NCBI GenBank assembly: GCA_016342715.1
Contig: JAEINW010000008.1
Location: forward strand, 1-55,769
Source: Salinivirgaceae bacterium
GTDB lineage: Bacteria; Bacteroidota; Bacteroidia; Bacteroidales; SZUA-534
Length of the DNA: 55,769 bases
Reading direction: 5' to 3'
In this document: positions 9,545-17,532 of the stretch, piece after piece
Position numbering within the stretch: the first letter of the stretch is position 1
Layout of the letters: every line of letters begins with the position of its first letter
Notes under the pieces: model-generated
What the model was told of the DNA's origin: nothing
What the model saw: the letters and a program-made list of their open reading frames with translations, nothing else
Databases searched by the model: none
Program-made: the position numbers and the translations under genes

Positions 9545-10261
9545 ATGGCAAGGCTTGCAACTCAAATAAAAACGCTGGCTAACAATTTTTTAGGATTGTT
9601 ATATCCCGAATTTTGTGCTGCCTGCAATCAAAATTTAGTTAATCAAGAAAAAGTTCTATGCACAAAATGCTTGTATGAATTACCACGAACTTATTTTCAT
9701 AAAGTTCCAGGAAATCCCATTGAAGAAATTTTTTGGGGGAGAGTTCTCCTTGAAAGGGTTACCTCCTTTTATTTTTTTCAGCAAGGAAGCAAATACCGGA
9801 AATTAATTCACAAACTCAAATATCAAAATCAACCAGAAATTGGCATTGAATTGGGAAAACATTTTGCTGCTGATTTAAAAACCGAAGCTATTTTTAATGA
9901 AATTGACCTAATTATTCCAGTGCCCCTACACAAGAAAAAATTAAAAATGCGTGGCTACAATCAAAGTGAAATGATTGCGCAAGGCTTGGCTGAAATCCTT
10001 CCTGCAAAATTGGATACCAAAAGTTTAATTCGCAAAACCTTTACTCAAACACAAACTAAAAAAAACAGGTATGAGCGTTGGGAAAACATTGAAACTGTTT
10101 TTGAAGTAAAAAAACCAGAAATAATTGAGGGGAAACACATTCTTTTGGTGGATGATGTTTTAACAACTGGAGCAACACTTGAGGGTTGTGCTCAATGTTT
10201 ATTAAAGGTAAAGAATGTAAAGGTGAGTATTGCGACCCTTGCTTTTACGAGTTTACAGTAA
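9545..10261 (+). CDS. ComF family amidophosphoribosyltransferase-like protein
   Basis: A 238-residue ComF-type protein. The N-terminus carries a four-cysteine zinc motif (FCAAC...LCTKC). The C-terminal half is a type I phosphoribosyltransferase fold with IIPVPLHKKKLKMRGYNQ and the PRPP-binding LLVDDVLTTGAT. In other bacteria ComF is a cytoplasmic factor for DNA uptake; many Bacteroidota carry it without obvious competence operons. Last gene of the operon; converges on the Wzi-like gene. Start chosen at the ATG 1 bp after the previous stop. Confidence 0.9.
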   Translation: MARLATQIKTLANNFLGLLYPEFCAACNQNLVNQEKVLCTKCLYELPRTYFHKVPGNPIEEIFWGRVLLERVTSFYFFQQGSKYRKLIHKLKYQNQPEIGIELGKHFAADLKTEAIFNEIDLIIPVPLHKKKLKMRGYNQSEMIAQGLAEILPAKLDTKSLIRKTFTQTQTKKNRYERWENIETVFEVKKPEIIEGKHILLVDDVLTTGATLEGCAQCLLKVKNVKVSIATLAFTSLQ

Positions 10262-10404
10262 AATTTTCCTCGCTAAGAGCGCTAAGGAATTAACGCAAAA
10301 AAACGCAAAGTCTATATCGGTAGATTATTAACAATTCTATAAATACCTTGCTTTACCTTTGCGAACTCGGCATTGAATTCTCTGCGAACTTTGCATGAAC
10401 TCCT
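10262..10404. repeat. Convergent spacer with CGCAAAG-type intergenic repeat
   Basis: The gap between two converging genes contains CGCTAAGAGCGCTAAGG, then ACGCAAAAAAACGCAAAG, and in inverted form CTTTGCGAACT twice. It has the same character as the longer repeats at 12-16 kb. The inverted arms could form a weak hairpin between the two transcripts. Confidence 0.45.
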
Positions 10405-12012
10405 TTAAAAGTCGTAATAAAAATTTTGTAAGGATGTTCTAATTCCAAAAGTTATAAGCCCTTGATTTGTGTTAATAGACGACGAACTTTCTTTTCGGAG
10501 GGTATATTTCAAATATACATTCAGATTTGTTCTTTTGTTTACTAAATAAGCAACTTGAGCGGTGGCATAAATCAAATTTACTTCTTCCGCTTGTCCCAAA
10601 TAGTTATCATACTCCTTTTCGTGTGTATCATAATCCTTATAAAGATCGTTTCCAAAATTTAGATTTGCGGTATCTCGTCCATGCTTTGCGTAAGATATTC
10701 TTCCTTCAAAAAATATTCTATCCTTGTTGTATCGAACAAATGAAACCGACTCCCAAAAATTTGATCCTAAAGGATGTGCCAAAGGTTGATTATAATGAGC
10801 ATAGTTCCGCAATGTGCTATTATGTGAATACATAAAGGGTCGCACATAATTAAACTCTGTTTGAATATCTAGGTGTTCAATTTCAAACAAATCATACGTT
10901 TTATACCCCGCTTGAATTCCCCATTTATTAGCCCACCAACCATTGCGGGCTTTTAATTCACTAAACTTAAACTCATCAATTACTGCTTGCCCATACAAAA
11001 TATGATTGTTGAATAAGGTTAGTTTCCCATTGATACCCATAATGGCATTATCGGGTGAACTAACAGAAAACTCAACAGGACGTAAAAATATTACGGGATT
11101 TGCGTAGTTAAAATCAAAGCCACGAACTCCCGTGCTATCGGCATGTTGCCATATGATGGCTTCAAAAAAACCAATATTTAGCCAATCGGTTACGCTCCAA
11201 TCCAGATAATGCATGGAGCTCCATTTTTTATCAAAAGGAATACCATAAGGGTGTTTTACTGTTAAATCTTGATATTGCGACCAGATGTTTACATATTTAA
11301 TATTCCAAAAATCGGTTGTTATTCTAAAGTAAGGATAGTTAAATGAATTATCTGAGAGCAATAAGGAACGATAGCCATCGCCAATAAAATTTTTACCATG
11401 CCCAAAAGTGAAATTGAAATGTTCGCTGGGTGTAAAAGAAACATAGCCTTCCGCAAATCCATAATCGTAAGTTTGGGGTAATGAATCCCCAAAAGCTTTT
11501 CCATATCCTTGGCCTGGCATTACTTTACGACCTAATTTTTGAATTCTAGCGTGACGATAATCGTTAAAGCGCGCTTGATTCTCATAAAATGATGTGGAAA
11601 CCGAAACATATTTACCCAATTTAGCATTTACCAAAACCCCACGAGTATTAATATAACTCATGTTGGACGAATCTAAATCTTTTCCAATTTCAAAATTAAA
11701 AAGTGGATCGATGGTAAATGAAAAGTCGTCTTTCTCAAATTGAATTAAACTACGGTTAAAAATTATGTCACCCGCTTTTGAATTAACCAATTTTAAATTA
11801 AGTGAATCAGTAGTTACAATATTATATACCTGACTATTCAAAAAGGGTTTAACTGAAGTGTGAAATCGTTCGGAACTTTTATATACATATCTGTCAAAAT
11901 GCCTAAATGATTGGTTTTGATATAGTGAATTAGATTCCTGCGCTGAAAGAAATGAAAAATGAAAAATGAAAAATGAAAAAATACCTATGCTTAATTTTAC
12001 GCTTTTGTTCAT
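10405..12012 (-). CDS. Outer-membrane beta-barrel protein, Wzi/RemB-like
   Basis: A 535-residue protein with a signal peptide (residues 1-24, ending FLSAQ). The rest is rich in alternating aromatic strands such as FNFTFGHGKNFIGDGYRSLL and KYVNIWSQYQDL, ending in a Phe-rich strand (LQNFYYDF), typical of an outer-membrane barrel. The pattern resembles the Wzi capsule-assembly family and the related gliding protein RemB of Bacteroidota. Wzi binds surface polysaccharide to the outer membrane, which fits the nearby glycan operon. The signal-peptide codons contain four copies of a 7-bp repeat that could shift the reading frame. Family assignment is from overall pattern, so moderate. Confidence 0.65.
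   Translation of the reverse strand: MNKSVKLSIGIFSFFIFHFSFLSAQESNSLYQNQSFRHFDRYVYKSSERFHTSVKPFLNSQVYNIVTTDSLNLKLVNSKAGDIIFNRSLIQFEKDDFSFTIDPLFNFEIGKDLDSSNMSYINTRGVLVNAKLGKYVSVSTSFYENQARFNDYRHARIQKLGRKVMPGQGYGKAFGDSLPQTYDYGFAEGYVSFTPSEHFNFTFGHGKNFIGDGYRSLLLSDNSFNYPYFRITTDFWNIKYVNIWSQYQDLTVKHPYGIPFDKKWSSMHYLDWSVTDWLNIGFFEAIIWQHADSTGVRGFDFNYANPVIFLRPVEFSVSSPDNAIMGINGKLTLFNNHILYGQAVIDEFKFSELKARNGWWANKWGIQAGYKTYDLFEIEHLDIQTEFNYVRPFMYSHNSTLRNYAHYNQPLAHPLGSNFWESVSFVRYNKDRIFFEGRISYAKHGRDTANLNFGNDLYKDYDTHEKEYDNYLGQAEEVNLIYATAQVAYLVNKRTNLNVYLKYTLRKESSSSINTNQGLITFGIRTSLQNFYYDF
11952..11979. repeat. Four ATGAAAA heptanucleotides inside the signal peptide
   Basis: Four perfect tandem units of 7 bp lie within the codons for residues about 11-20 of the Wzi/RemB-like protein, encoding the FSFFIFHFSF core. 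Gain or loss of one unit would shift the frame and abolish the protein. Confidence 0.8.
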
Positions 12013-12033
12013 AATTGGTCTTATAATTTATTA

Positions 12034-12041
12034 CAAAAGTA
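12034..12041 (-). promoter_or_regulatory. -7 element of the Wzi/RemB-like gene
   Basis: TACTTTTG on the minus strand, 21 bp before the ATG at 12012, fits TAnnTTTG. No convincing -33 element was seen. Confidence 0.45.
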
Positions 12042-12138
12042 AAAATAGGAATAATTAATAATGGATGGTATTTAATTACATGAATTACTATTTTAAAATG
12101 ATTAGGAAGAAGGGAAGCTTGTTATTAGTTACTGGTTC

Positions 12139-12345
12139 CTTGTTAAAAAACTTTGTGTCATTATCTCTGTGCTTATATTTTTTACCACTAAGGCAGCAAG
12201 TCACAAAGTTTTATTCAATTTCTTTTCTTTTTTCTCTGTGTCTTTGTGTCTCTGTGTTTTTATTTTTTAACCACTAAGGCACTAATTAAAAAAACTGTTA
12301 CACTAAGTTTCACAAAGGTAACACGGAGTTACACGAAGGGGAGAT
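12139..12345. repeat. Long intergenic repeat, first (diverged) copy
   Basis: It shares with the copies at 12541 and 13513 the order: TTTGTG...TCTCTGTG, ACCACTAAGGCA, GTCACAAAGTTTTATTCAATT, TCTGTGTCTTTGTGTCTCTGTG, ACCACTAAGGCACTAA, then TTCACAAAGG. The CTCTGTG and CACAAAG blocks are partly inverted copies of each other, so the RNA could fold. No protein-coding content. Confidence 0.6.
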
Positions 12346-12540
12346 AAAGATGCTGCTGATTACTTGTTAAAAAAAAGAAAGGTTTAAAGGAAAAATGCCG
12401 CAAATGCGCTAATTAATAGAATAACTAAAATTATATTACGAAACCATAAACTTACAAAAGCAACAAAAGCTAATTCATGGGGTGTGCTCCTTTGGGGGAG
12501 CTGTCCGAAGGACTGTGGGGGAATTGATTATTAGTTACTG

Positions 12541-12795
12541 ATTGCTGGTTAAAAAACTTTGTGCCTTTGTCTCTGTGGCTATATTTTTTCACCACTAAGG
12601 CACCAAGTCACAAAGTTTTATTCAATTTCTTTTCTTTTTTCTCTGTGTCTTTGTGTCTCTGTGGTTTTATTTTAAACACTAAGGCACTAAGTAAAAAAAT
12701 TGTTACACAGAGCTACGCAAAGAATATAGTAGAGTTTCACAGAGAAAAATTAAAATTATTGAGGGTTGCTGGTTAGCAGTTAAAAAATCTTTGTG
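12541..12795. repeat. Long direct repeat left of the YoeB-type module
   Basis: About 250 bp nearly identical to 13513-13765, including CTTTGTCTCTGTGGCTATAT, CACAGAGCTACGCAAAGAAT and GAGGGTTGCTGGTTAGCAGT. Small ORFs in the two copies translate to similar peptides only because the DNA is repeated. Confidence 0.75.
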
Positions 12796-12864
12796 CTCTT
12801 TGTCGTGAAAAACAATGTGCAATTAAAAATAGGGCTAAATGGAAAAAACGAACCTAAAATTATG

Positions 12865-12887
12865 TATATTTGTACCGTATTTGGTAC
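12865..12887 (+). promoter_or_regulatory. Promoter and operator of the YoeB-type TA operon
   Basis: TATATTTG (12865-12872) fits the -7 consensus. It is followed at once by GTACC-GTATTT-GGTAC (12872-12887), an inverted repeat over the expected transcription start. Autorepression by the antitoxin at such a site is normal for this family. Confidence 0.6.
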
Positions 12888-12907
12888 GCAATATAAAAAA
12901 CAGAGAA

Positions 12908-13222
12908 ATGAAAGTAGTTTCTAGTCGTGAGTTCCGTGATAATCAGAAAAAATATTTTGATATGGTTGACAATAAAGAACAAATTATTGTTAAGCGAAAA
13001 AATCGTGCGTACAAGCTTGTTCCTGTATCTGATGATGATATGTTAGTTGAAATCCCTCAAGAATTTAGGATTGATCCATATGAGGTTAGTCCTAGTGGTG
13101 ATATGTTTTGGGCAGATAAAAGAAATGTGGAGATTGTAAAAAAAGCGATTGAGAACAAAGATCAAATTGCAGAAAAACTTAATTCTACAGATGCTCTTAA
13201 AAACTTTCTGAATACCCTTTAA
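12908..13222 (+). CDS. Phd/YefM-type antitoxin
   Basis: A 104-residue antitoxin. The N-terminal MKVVSSREFRDNQKKYFDMV and the following IIVKRKNRAYKLVPV match the Phd/YefM DNA-binding fold. The longer C-terminal half should bind and neutralise the toxin. I chose the ATG at 12908 over an in-frame ATG at 12839 because the promoter and operator lie between them and homology begins here. Its TAA is directly followed by the toxin ATG. Likely represses its own operon through the inverted repeat at 12872-12887. Confidence 0.85.
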   Translation: MKVVSSREFRDNQKKYFDMVDNKEQIIVKRKNRAYKLVPVSDDDMLVEIPQEFRIDPYEVSPSGDMFWADKRNVEIVKKAIENKDQIAEKLNSTDALKNFLNTL

Positions 13223-13498
13223 ATGTATATACTCCACATTACTACTCAAGCAAAAAAGGATCTTGCTTATTTGAAAAAGAATGGAGGGAAAGCTGTAACG
13301 AAAAAAATTGAAAAACTTCTGCTTGAACTTATGGAACATCCAAAATCAGGGACTGGGCAGGTGGAACAATTAAAAGGAAACAGACAGGGTGCATGGTCAA
13401 GACGAATAGATAAAACAAATCGGCTTATTTACAGCATTGCTGATGAAATTGTAACAGTTGAAGTTGTTTCTGCCAGAGGACATTATGATGATAAATAA
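13223..13498 (+). CDS. YoeB/Txe-type mRNA interferase toxin
   Basis: A 91-residue RelE-superfamily toxin of the YoeB/Txe branch, which cleaves mRNA in the ribosomal A site. Family landmarks are ELMEHPKSGTG, EQLKGNRQGAWSRRID, NRLIYSI and the terminal VSARGHYDDK; the Arg and C-terminal His are catalytic in YoeB. Starts immediately after the antitoxin stop (TAAATG). The pair lies between two copies of a repeat of about 250 bp, suggesting it came as a unit. Confidence 0.9.
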   Translation: MYILHITTQAKKDLAYLKKNGGKAVTKKIEKLLLELMEHPKSGTGQVEQLKGNRQGAWSRRIDKTNRLIYSIADEIVTVEVVSARGHYDDK

Positions 13499-13512
13499 TT
13501 ACTTTAATTAAA

Positions 13513-13765
13513 TTTTGTGCCTTTGTCTCTGTGGCTATATTTTTTCACCACTAAGGCACTAAGTCACGAAGTTATTTCTTCAATTTTTTTCTTTTTTCTT
13601 TGTGTCTCTGTGTCTCTGTGGTTTTATTTTTTAACCACTAAGGCACTAAGTAAAAAAATTGTTACACAGAGCTACGCAAAGAATATAGTAGAGTTTCACA
13701 GAGAAAAATTAAAATTATTGAGGGTTGCTGGTTAGCAGTTAAAAAATCTTTGTGCCCTTTGTGAA
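13513..13765. repeat. Long direct repeat right of the YoeB-type module
   Basis: Second near-identical copy of the 12541-12795 repeat, starting 15 bp after the toxin stop. Differences are concentrated in the TCAATTTTTTTC stretch; the right 130 bp is essentially unchanged. Confidence 0.75.
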
Positions 13766-13866
13766 AACAACTTAGTGTTCTTTGAGGTGAAAAACAATGA
13801 TCAATTAATAATTAGTAATGAAAAGGGATTAGTTGCTGGTTAGCAGTTAAACTTTGTGTTACTAGA

Positions 13867-14411
13867 GTTTCACAAAGTAATTATTGTCCACGAATTACAC
13901 GAATGAACACGAATCAAATAATAATTAAACCTTGCTTGGCTTTATACCCGGATGGTCTTTAAATAAGAGGAGATCGTTGACTATGGTGGTTTAATGATGA
14001 AAAACAACTAATGAGATAGACTATTAGACTTAGTGTGCCTCTGTGAAAACGTGGAGAAACTTTGGGTTGCTAAAATTGTTGTTTCACAAAGTACCACAAA
14101 GGAACACGATGGCTCGCAAAGTAATTATTTGCCACGAATGAACACGAATTCAATAATAATTAAACCTCGCTTGGCTTAACCCGGATGGTCTTTGGGGAGA
14201 TTGTTGACTTGTTGGTTTAATGATGAAAAAACAACTAATGAGATAGACTATTAGACTTAGTGTGCCTCTGTGAAAACGTGGAGAAACTTTGGGTTACAAA
14301 AATTGTTTCGCAAAGTACCGCAAAGGAAAGCATTTACCTGCCTTTGGTAGGCTAAGTATCGCAAAGTAATTATTGTCCACGAAGACACGAATGAACACGA
14401 ATCCAACCAAA
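13867..14411. repeat. Tandem repeat of about 215-224 bp, two full units and one partial
   Basis: Units at 13867-14080, 14081-14304 and a partial one at 14305-14411. Each opens with GTTTCACAAAGTA or GTTTCGCAAAGTA, then CACGAATGAACACGAAT; the full units continue with CTTGGCTT...CCCGGATGGTCTTT, GATAGACTATTAGACTTAGT and GTGGAGAAACTTTGGGTT. No coding capacity. Related single copies lie at 15194-15341 and 16105-16210. Confidence 0.8.
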
Positions 14412-14484
14412 CGTTTGCTTGTAGTGGTAGCTGTAGATTTTTAATAGTACGCAATGCAATCGCGCACTAGCGGGGACGTTTACC
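14412..14484. repeat. Short palindromic element after the HigA-type gene
   Basis: Reads GTACGCAATGCAATCGCGCACTAGCGGGG in part, with GCAAT/ATTGC and CGC/GCG symmetry. A related AATCGCTTACTAGCGAGGG lies at 16763-16783, in the same position relative to another minus-strand module. Both follow the last gene of a TA-type operon. Confidence 0.4.
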
Positions 14485-14769
14485 TTAGACTGGTAAAGGG
14501 TTTATACTTATCTGTACCCCAATTGCTCTTAAAACTTTCATTATAGTTCCAAATTGAGGTTTTGAGCCATCAGATAAAGCTTTATACAAACTTGGTCTAC
14601 TTAATCCAGTCTCAGCTGCAATTTTTGTCATTCCAATTGCTTTTGCAACATGACCAATTGCTGCAATGACATCAGAATTATCCCCGTCTTCTAAAACAGC
14701 GTTGAGATATTCAGCAATCATTTCATTACTATCTAAATAATCTGTTATGTCAAATTTTGATGTTTCCAT
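14485..14769 (-). CDS. HigA-like antitoxin (addiction module antidote)
   Basis: A 94-residue protein of the putative addiction-module antidote family found beside RelE/ParE-like toxins. Residues about 45-90 form a helix-turn-helix: MTKIAAETGLSRPSLYKAL. The N-terminus FDITDYLDSNEMIAEYL is typical of the family. It is the second gene of its operon and overlaps the toxin gene by 20 bp, the toxin-first order of HigBA-type systems. Probably represses the operon through the inverted repeat at 15084-15099. Confidence 0.88.
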   Translation of the reverse strand: METSKFDITDYLDSNEMIAEYLNAVLEDGDNSDVIAAIGHVAKAIGMTKIAAETGLSRPSLYKALSDGSKPQFGTIMKVLRAIGVQISINPLPV

Positions 14770-15073
14770 ATCTCTTCTTTTTATTTTTTTTCAATATCTC
14801 TTTTGCTTTTTCAATGTCTTCCTGTTGAGTTGATTTGTCCCCTCCAATAAGAAGAAGAATTATTTTACCATCTTTCTCATTAAAGTAAACTCTGTAACCT
14901 TTGGCAAAATTTATTTTTAATTCCCTAACACCGTCTCCTACAGGTTTGCAATCTCCAAAATGACCATCTCTTTCCAGTTTTTGAATTCTAAACAGAATTT
15001 TAGCTTTCGCTCTAAAATCTTTTAGCTTTCTTAACCATTTATCAAACTCAACTGTTTTCTCAATAAAGTACAT
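14750..15073 (-). CDS. RelE/ParE-family toxin (HigB-like)
   Basis: A 107-residue RelE/ParE-superfamily protein of the type paired with the antidote family downstream. Landmarks are FDKWLRKLKDFRAKAKILFR, GDCKPVGDGVRELKI, GYRVYFNEKDGKIILLLIGG and KSTQQEDIEKAKEI. Expected to inhibit translation by RNA cleavage, by analogy with HigB. Overlap with the antitoxin start and the shared promoter at 15099-15106 show a single operon. Confidence 0.88.
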   Translation of the reverse strand: MYFIEKTVEFDKWLRKLKDFRAKAKILFRIQKLERDGHFGDCKPVGDGVRELKINFAKGYRVYFNEKDGKIILLLIGGDKSTQQEDIEKAKEILKKNKKKRYGNIKI

Positions 15074-15083
15074 TCATTAAACT

Positions 15084-15106
15084 GTATTCATTCGGATACA
15101 AATTTA
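15084..15106 (-). promoter_or_regulatory. Promoter and operator of the HigBA-type operon
   Basis: On the minus strand TAAATTTG (15106-15099) is followed by GTATCC-GAAT-GAATAC (15099-15084), a near-perfect inverted repeat at the transcription start. The arrangement copies that of the YoeB-type operon though the sequences differ. Confidence 0.55.
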
Positions 15107-15193
15107 CGTAATTCTTTTTTGATAATGAAAAATGTCAGTAGATTTTTTTCAATCCCGATTGGGCCACAACAACATAATAATAAGGAGGTTGGC

Positions 15194-15341
15194 GAGATAG
15201 ACTATTAGACTTAGTGTGCCTCTGTGAAAACTTGGAGAAACTTTGGGTTGCTAAAATTGTTGTTTCACAAAGTACCGCAAAGGAACACGATGGCTCGCAA
15301 AGTGATTATTGTCCACGAATGAACACGAATCCAATAATAAT
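15194..15341. repeat. Single copy of the 13.9-14.4 kb repeat
   Basis: Starts GAGATAGACTATTAGACTTA and runs through TTTGGGTTGCTAAAATTGTT and CACGAATGAACACGAATCC. It separates the HigBA-type operon from the MNT/HEPN pair. Just upstream, AACATAATAATAAGGAGGTTGG matches sequence near 17500. Confidence 0.75.
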
Positions 15342-15443
15342 AAATTCAAAATAAAACTTTTTGCTATTTTGTGTTATATACAAGTGGGTTTAGTCGGAAA
15401 TAGTACCGTTTCATTTAAAGTATTAACTTTACAAAAAAACTAG

Positions 15444-15752
15444 ATGCAAAAGATTCTTGAAAATAAAATAAAAGATTTACGGACACTTTGTACAATGATG
15501 GGTGTAAAAAGACTGTATGCTTTTGGTTCAGTTGTTTCTGATGACTTTAACTCAGACAGTGACATTGATTTCCTGATATCATTTGCTGATAAGTTAAGCA
15601 TTGAAGAGTACACTAATAATTACTTTGCTTTACACTACAAATTACAGGAGTTATTTAAACGCAAGATAGATTTAGTAACCGAAAGAACGCTATCAAACCC
15701 GTATTTTATAGAAAGTATCGACGAATCAAAACAGTTGATTTATGAAGCGTAA
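15444..15752 (+). CDS. MNT-domain nucleotidyltransferase (antitoxin-like)
   Basis: A 102-residue minimal nucleotidyltransferase with the signature LYAFGSVVSDDFNSDSDIDF, giving the GS motif and the two metal-binding Asp of the polymerase-beta fold. In MNT/HEPN pairs this protein is usually the antitoxin and in studied cases adenylylates the HEPN toxin. Overlaps the HEPN gene by 11 bp. Confidence 0.88.
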   Translation: MQKILENKIKDLRTLCTMMGVKRLYAFGSVVSDDFNSDSDIDFLISFADKLSIEEYTNNYFALHYKLQELFKRKIDLVTERTLSNPYFIESIDESKQLIYEA

Positions 15753-16077
15753 AATAAAGAAGTATTTATTTGATATAAAAGTTTCAATCGACTCAATATT
15801 TGATTACTTAGGAGACAAAAGGGATTTTTTTGATTATCAACAAAATAAACTTTTGCGTAGAGCTGTTGAAAGAGAAATTGAGATTATTGGAGAAGCTACC
15901 CATCGAATTCTAAAACTAGACGATACAATTTTAATTGAGAATGCGAGACAAATTGTGGATACTCGAAATTGGGTAATTCACGGTTATGACAAAGTTGATG
16001 ATGTTGTTGTTTGGGGGATTATTTCTAATCACTTACCCAAACTTCGGAAAGAAATTGAGAAATTACTAGAAACGTAA
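15742..16077 (+). CDS. HEPN-domain toxin-like protein (DUF86/HepT-like)
   Basis: A 111-residue all-helical HEPN protein with the RNase motif RNWVIHGYD (R-x4-H) near residues 73-81. The N-terminal KKYLFDIKVSIDSIFDYL and REIEIIGEATHRI are typical of DUF86. Proposed toxin of the MNT/HEPN pair, a cytoplasmic ribonuclease controlled by its partner. Flanked on both sides by the same dispersed repeat. Confidence 0.88.
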   Translation: MKRKIKKYLFDIKVSIDSIFDYLGDKRDFFDYQQNKLLRRAVEREIEIIGEATHRILKLDDTILIENARQIVDTRNWVIHGYDKVDDVVVWGIISNHLPKLRKEIEKLLET

Positions 16078-16104
16078 GAGTGTCGCTTAAAATGCCTTAT
16101 CTTA

Positions 16105-16210
16105 CTAAAATTGCTTCACAAAGTACCGCAAAGGAAAGCATTTACCTGCCTTTGGTAGGCCAAGTATCGCAAAGTAATTGGCCACGAAGACACGAATGAA
16201 CACTAATCAT
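16105..16210. repeat. Single copy of the 13.9-14.4 kb repeat, short form
   Basis: Contains TTCACAAAGTACCGCAAAGG, CATTTACCTGCCTTTGGTAG and CACGAAGACACGAATGAACA, matching the 14305-14411 unit most closely. It closes the right side of the MNT/HEPN cassette. Confidence 0.7.
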
Positions 16211-16386
16211 CTAATAAGACATTTCGATAAATAAAATCTAAAAATTTCAACAAGTTTAAATGTAAGATTTTCTATCCTGAGGTTTCGGGAGGGATTTCTC
16301 AAGTCTAACCATTGGAAAAGCTTACACCTCGTTTTACTTTACCAATGGATGATTTGGGGTAATAATATGGAGGTAGGCAATACTAT

Positions 16387-16740
16387 TTATGCTCTTTTGC
16401 CTTTATACACCAAAAGCACCGCCAAACCCAAGGCTATGCCTATTAGGTTGAAATAGATATCATTTAAGTCGAAATGCCTATGGCCGTGGGTAAACCAGGC
16501 TTGTAGCAATTCAATTAGTAAGCCTAATGCAAAGGTAATAAGTGAAATTTTGAAAAGGGAGAGTTTTTTGAAGAGAAGTTGGGTAACTACCATAAATAGA
16601 GCGAATATGGCCAAATGAAAGTGTTTGTCTTGAGAAACCCACCACGATTTTACCACACCGGTTAAATCTATTAGGGAAGCTGTTATTACTATGACAATAA
16701 TAAGAAGCCAAGCTATAAGTTTTTTTGTAGGTGTTTTCAT
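16387..16740 (-). CDS. VanZ-like membrane protein
   Basis: A 117-residue small membrane protein with four hydrophobic stretches (about residues 9-27, 42-57, 63-80, 92-110) and VanZ-like landmarks: DKHFHLAIFALFM, LLIELLQAWF, and a His/Asp stretch HGHRHFDLNDIYFNLIG. VanZ proteins confer low-level teicoplanin resistance in some hosts, but most homologs have unknown roles. A second, frameshifted copy lies at 17533-17860. The two copies bracket the HEPN/MNT pair. Confidence 0.85.
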   Translation of the reverse strand: MKTPTKKLIAWLLIIVIVITASLIDLTGVVKSWWVSQDKHFHLAIFALFMVVTQLLFKKLSLFKISLITFALGLLIELLQAWFTHGHRHFDLNDIYFNLIGIALGLAVLLVYKGKRA

Positions 16741-16784
16741 TTTTTTAGTAGAACCCGGTGAAATCGCTTACTAGCGAGGGTTTA

Positions 16785-17132
16785 TTATTCAGTGATTGAT
16801 TTGATGTTTTTTTCCAATCCAAGTAAGCTATCGTGAATTATTTGCCATACTTCCTCAACGTCAATGCCGAAATAATTATGCGCAATAATATTTCTAAAGC
16901 CTTTGATTTTATGCCAGTCTATTTTTGATTCTGTTGACAATTTAAAAGTTTCAGATAATTTTTCTGCCATTTCACCAATTACAACAAAATTCATCATAAC
17001 AGCATCAAATGATTTTGTGTCGTCTTGAAGTTCATCTGCATTTTTGTATTGACTAATATAGGTCTTAATTTTGCTTAGAGATTCCAAGATATTCAACAAA
17101 CAAGCAAAATCTTTATGTGATGGACTATGCAT
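16785..17132 (-). CDS. HEPN-domain toxin-like protein (DUF86)
   Basis: A 115-residue HEPN protein with the RNase motif RNIIAHNYF near residues 80-88, and FDAVMMNFVVIGEMAEKL of the DUF86 helix bundle. Only distantly similar to the HEPN protein at 15742, so this is an independent system, not a duplicate. Its ATG overlaps the TAG of the upstream MNT gene within ATGCATAG, an 8-bp overlap implying coupled translation. Confidence 0.88.
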   Translation of the reverse strand: MHSPSHKDFACLLNILESLSKIKTYISQYKNADELQDDTKSFDAVMMNFVVIGEMAEKLSETFKLSTESKIDWHKIKGFRNIIAHNYFGIDVEEVWQIIHDSLLGLEKNIKSITE

Positions 17133-17424
17133 AAATTATATCTGATTGAATTTGATTTTTAAAAATCGGCTTGATATATTTCAATCTGCAAATATCAACT
17201 TGTCGTTGGAATTTTTCCTGAATTTCTTGCTTTAACCTTTGTTTGAGGGTGAATAAATCCGGTGTGTTTGGTTCAAATTCCACAATAATATCAATATCAC
17301 TATTATCGTTAAAGTCACCACGTGCCATTGAACCAAAGAGTCCAATTTTTGTAAGATGATATTCATTACTCAATCGCTCCTTATTTAATGTCAAATAATT
17401 CAATATGTTTGATGAATTCATCAT
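17125..17424 (-). CDS. MNT-domain nucleotidyltransferase (antitoxin-like)
   Basis: About 99 residues with the signature IGLFGSMARGDFNDNSDIDI, the GS and Asp-x-Asp metal site of minimal nucleotidyltransferases. Expected partner and antitoxin of the HEPN protein it overlaps. The open frame extends to a TTG at 17454, but that codon falls inside the -7 promoter element TATCTTTG (17451-17444), so translation should start at the ATG at 17424 or the adjacent ATG at 17421. Confidence 0.85.
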   Translation of the reverse strand: MMNSSNILNYLTLNKERLSNEYHLTKIGLFGSMARGDFNDNSDIDIIVEFEPNTPDLFTLKQRLKQEIQEKFQRQVDICRLKYIKPIFKNQIQSDIIYA

Positions 17425-17443
17425 ATTAAGTTTTATAATTACG

Positions 17444-17451
17444 CAAAGATA
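17444..17451 (-). promoter_or_regulatory. -7 element of the MNT/HEPN operon
   Basis: TATCTTTG on the minus strand fits TAnnTTTG and lies 20 bp before the chosen MNT start codon. It rules out the upstream TTG as a start. Confidence 0.55.
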
Positions 17452-17532
17452 CAAGATTTAATTAAATGGCAGAAATATTAAAAATTACCGCAACCCACAC
17501 CCTCAACAACATAACAATAAGGAGGTAGGCAA

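Noticed and set aside
12561-13735. Two similar small ORFs (12561-12776 and 13517-13735) that look like a duplicated peptide gene
   Set aside because: They are translations of the 250-bp direct repeats; composition and absence of a ribosome-binding context argue against coding.
12541-16210. CRISPR array or classical integron
   Set aside because: Repeat units are long, imperfect and unevenly spaced, with whole genes between them. No cas genes, integron integrase or attC-like folds are visible.
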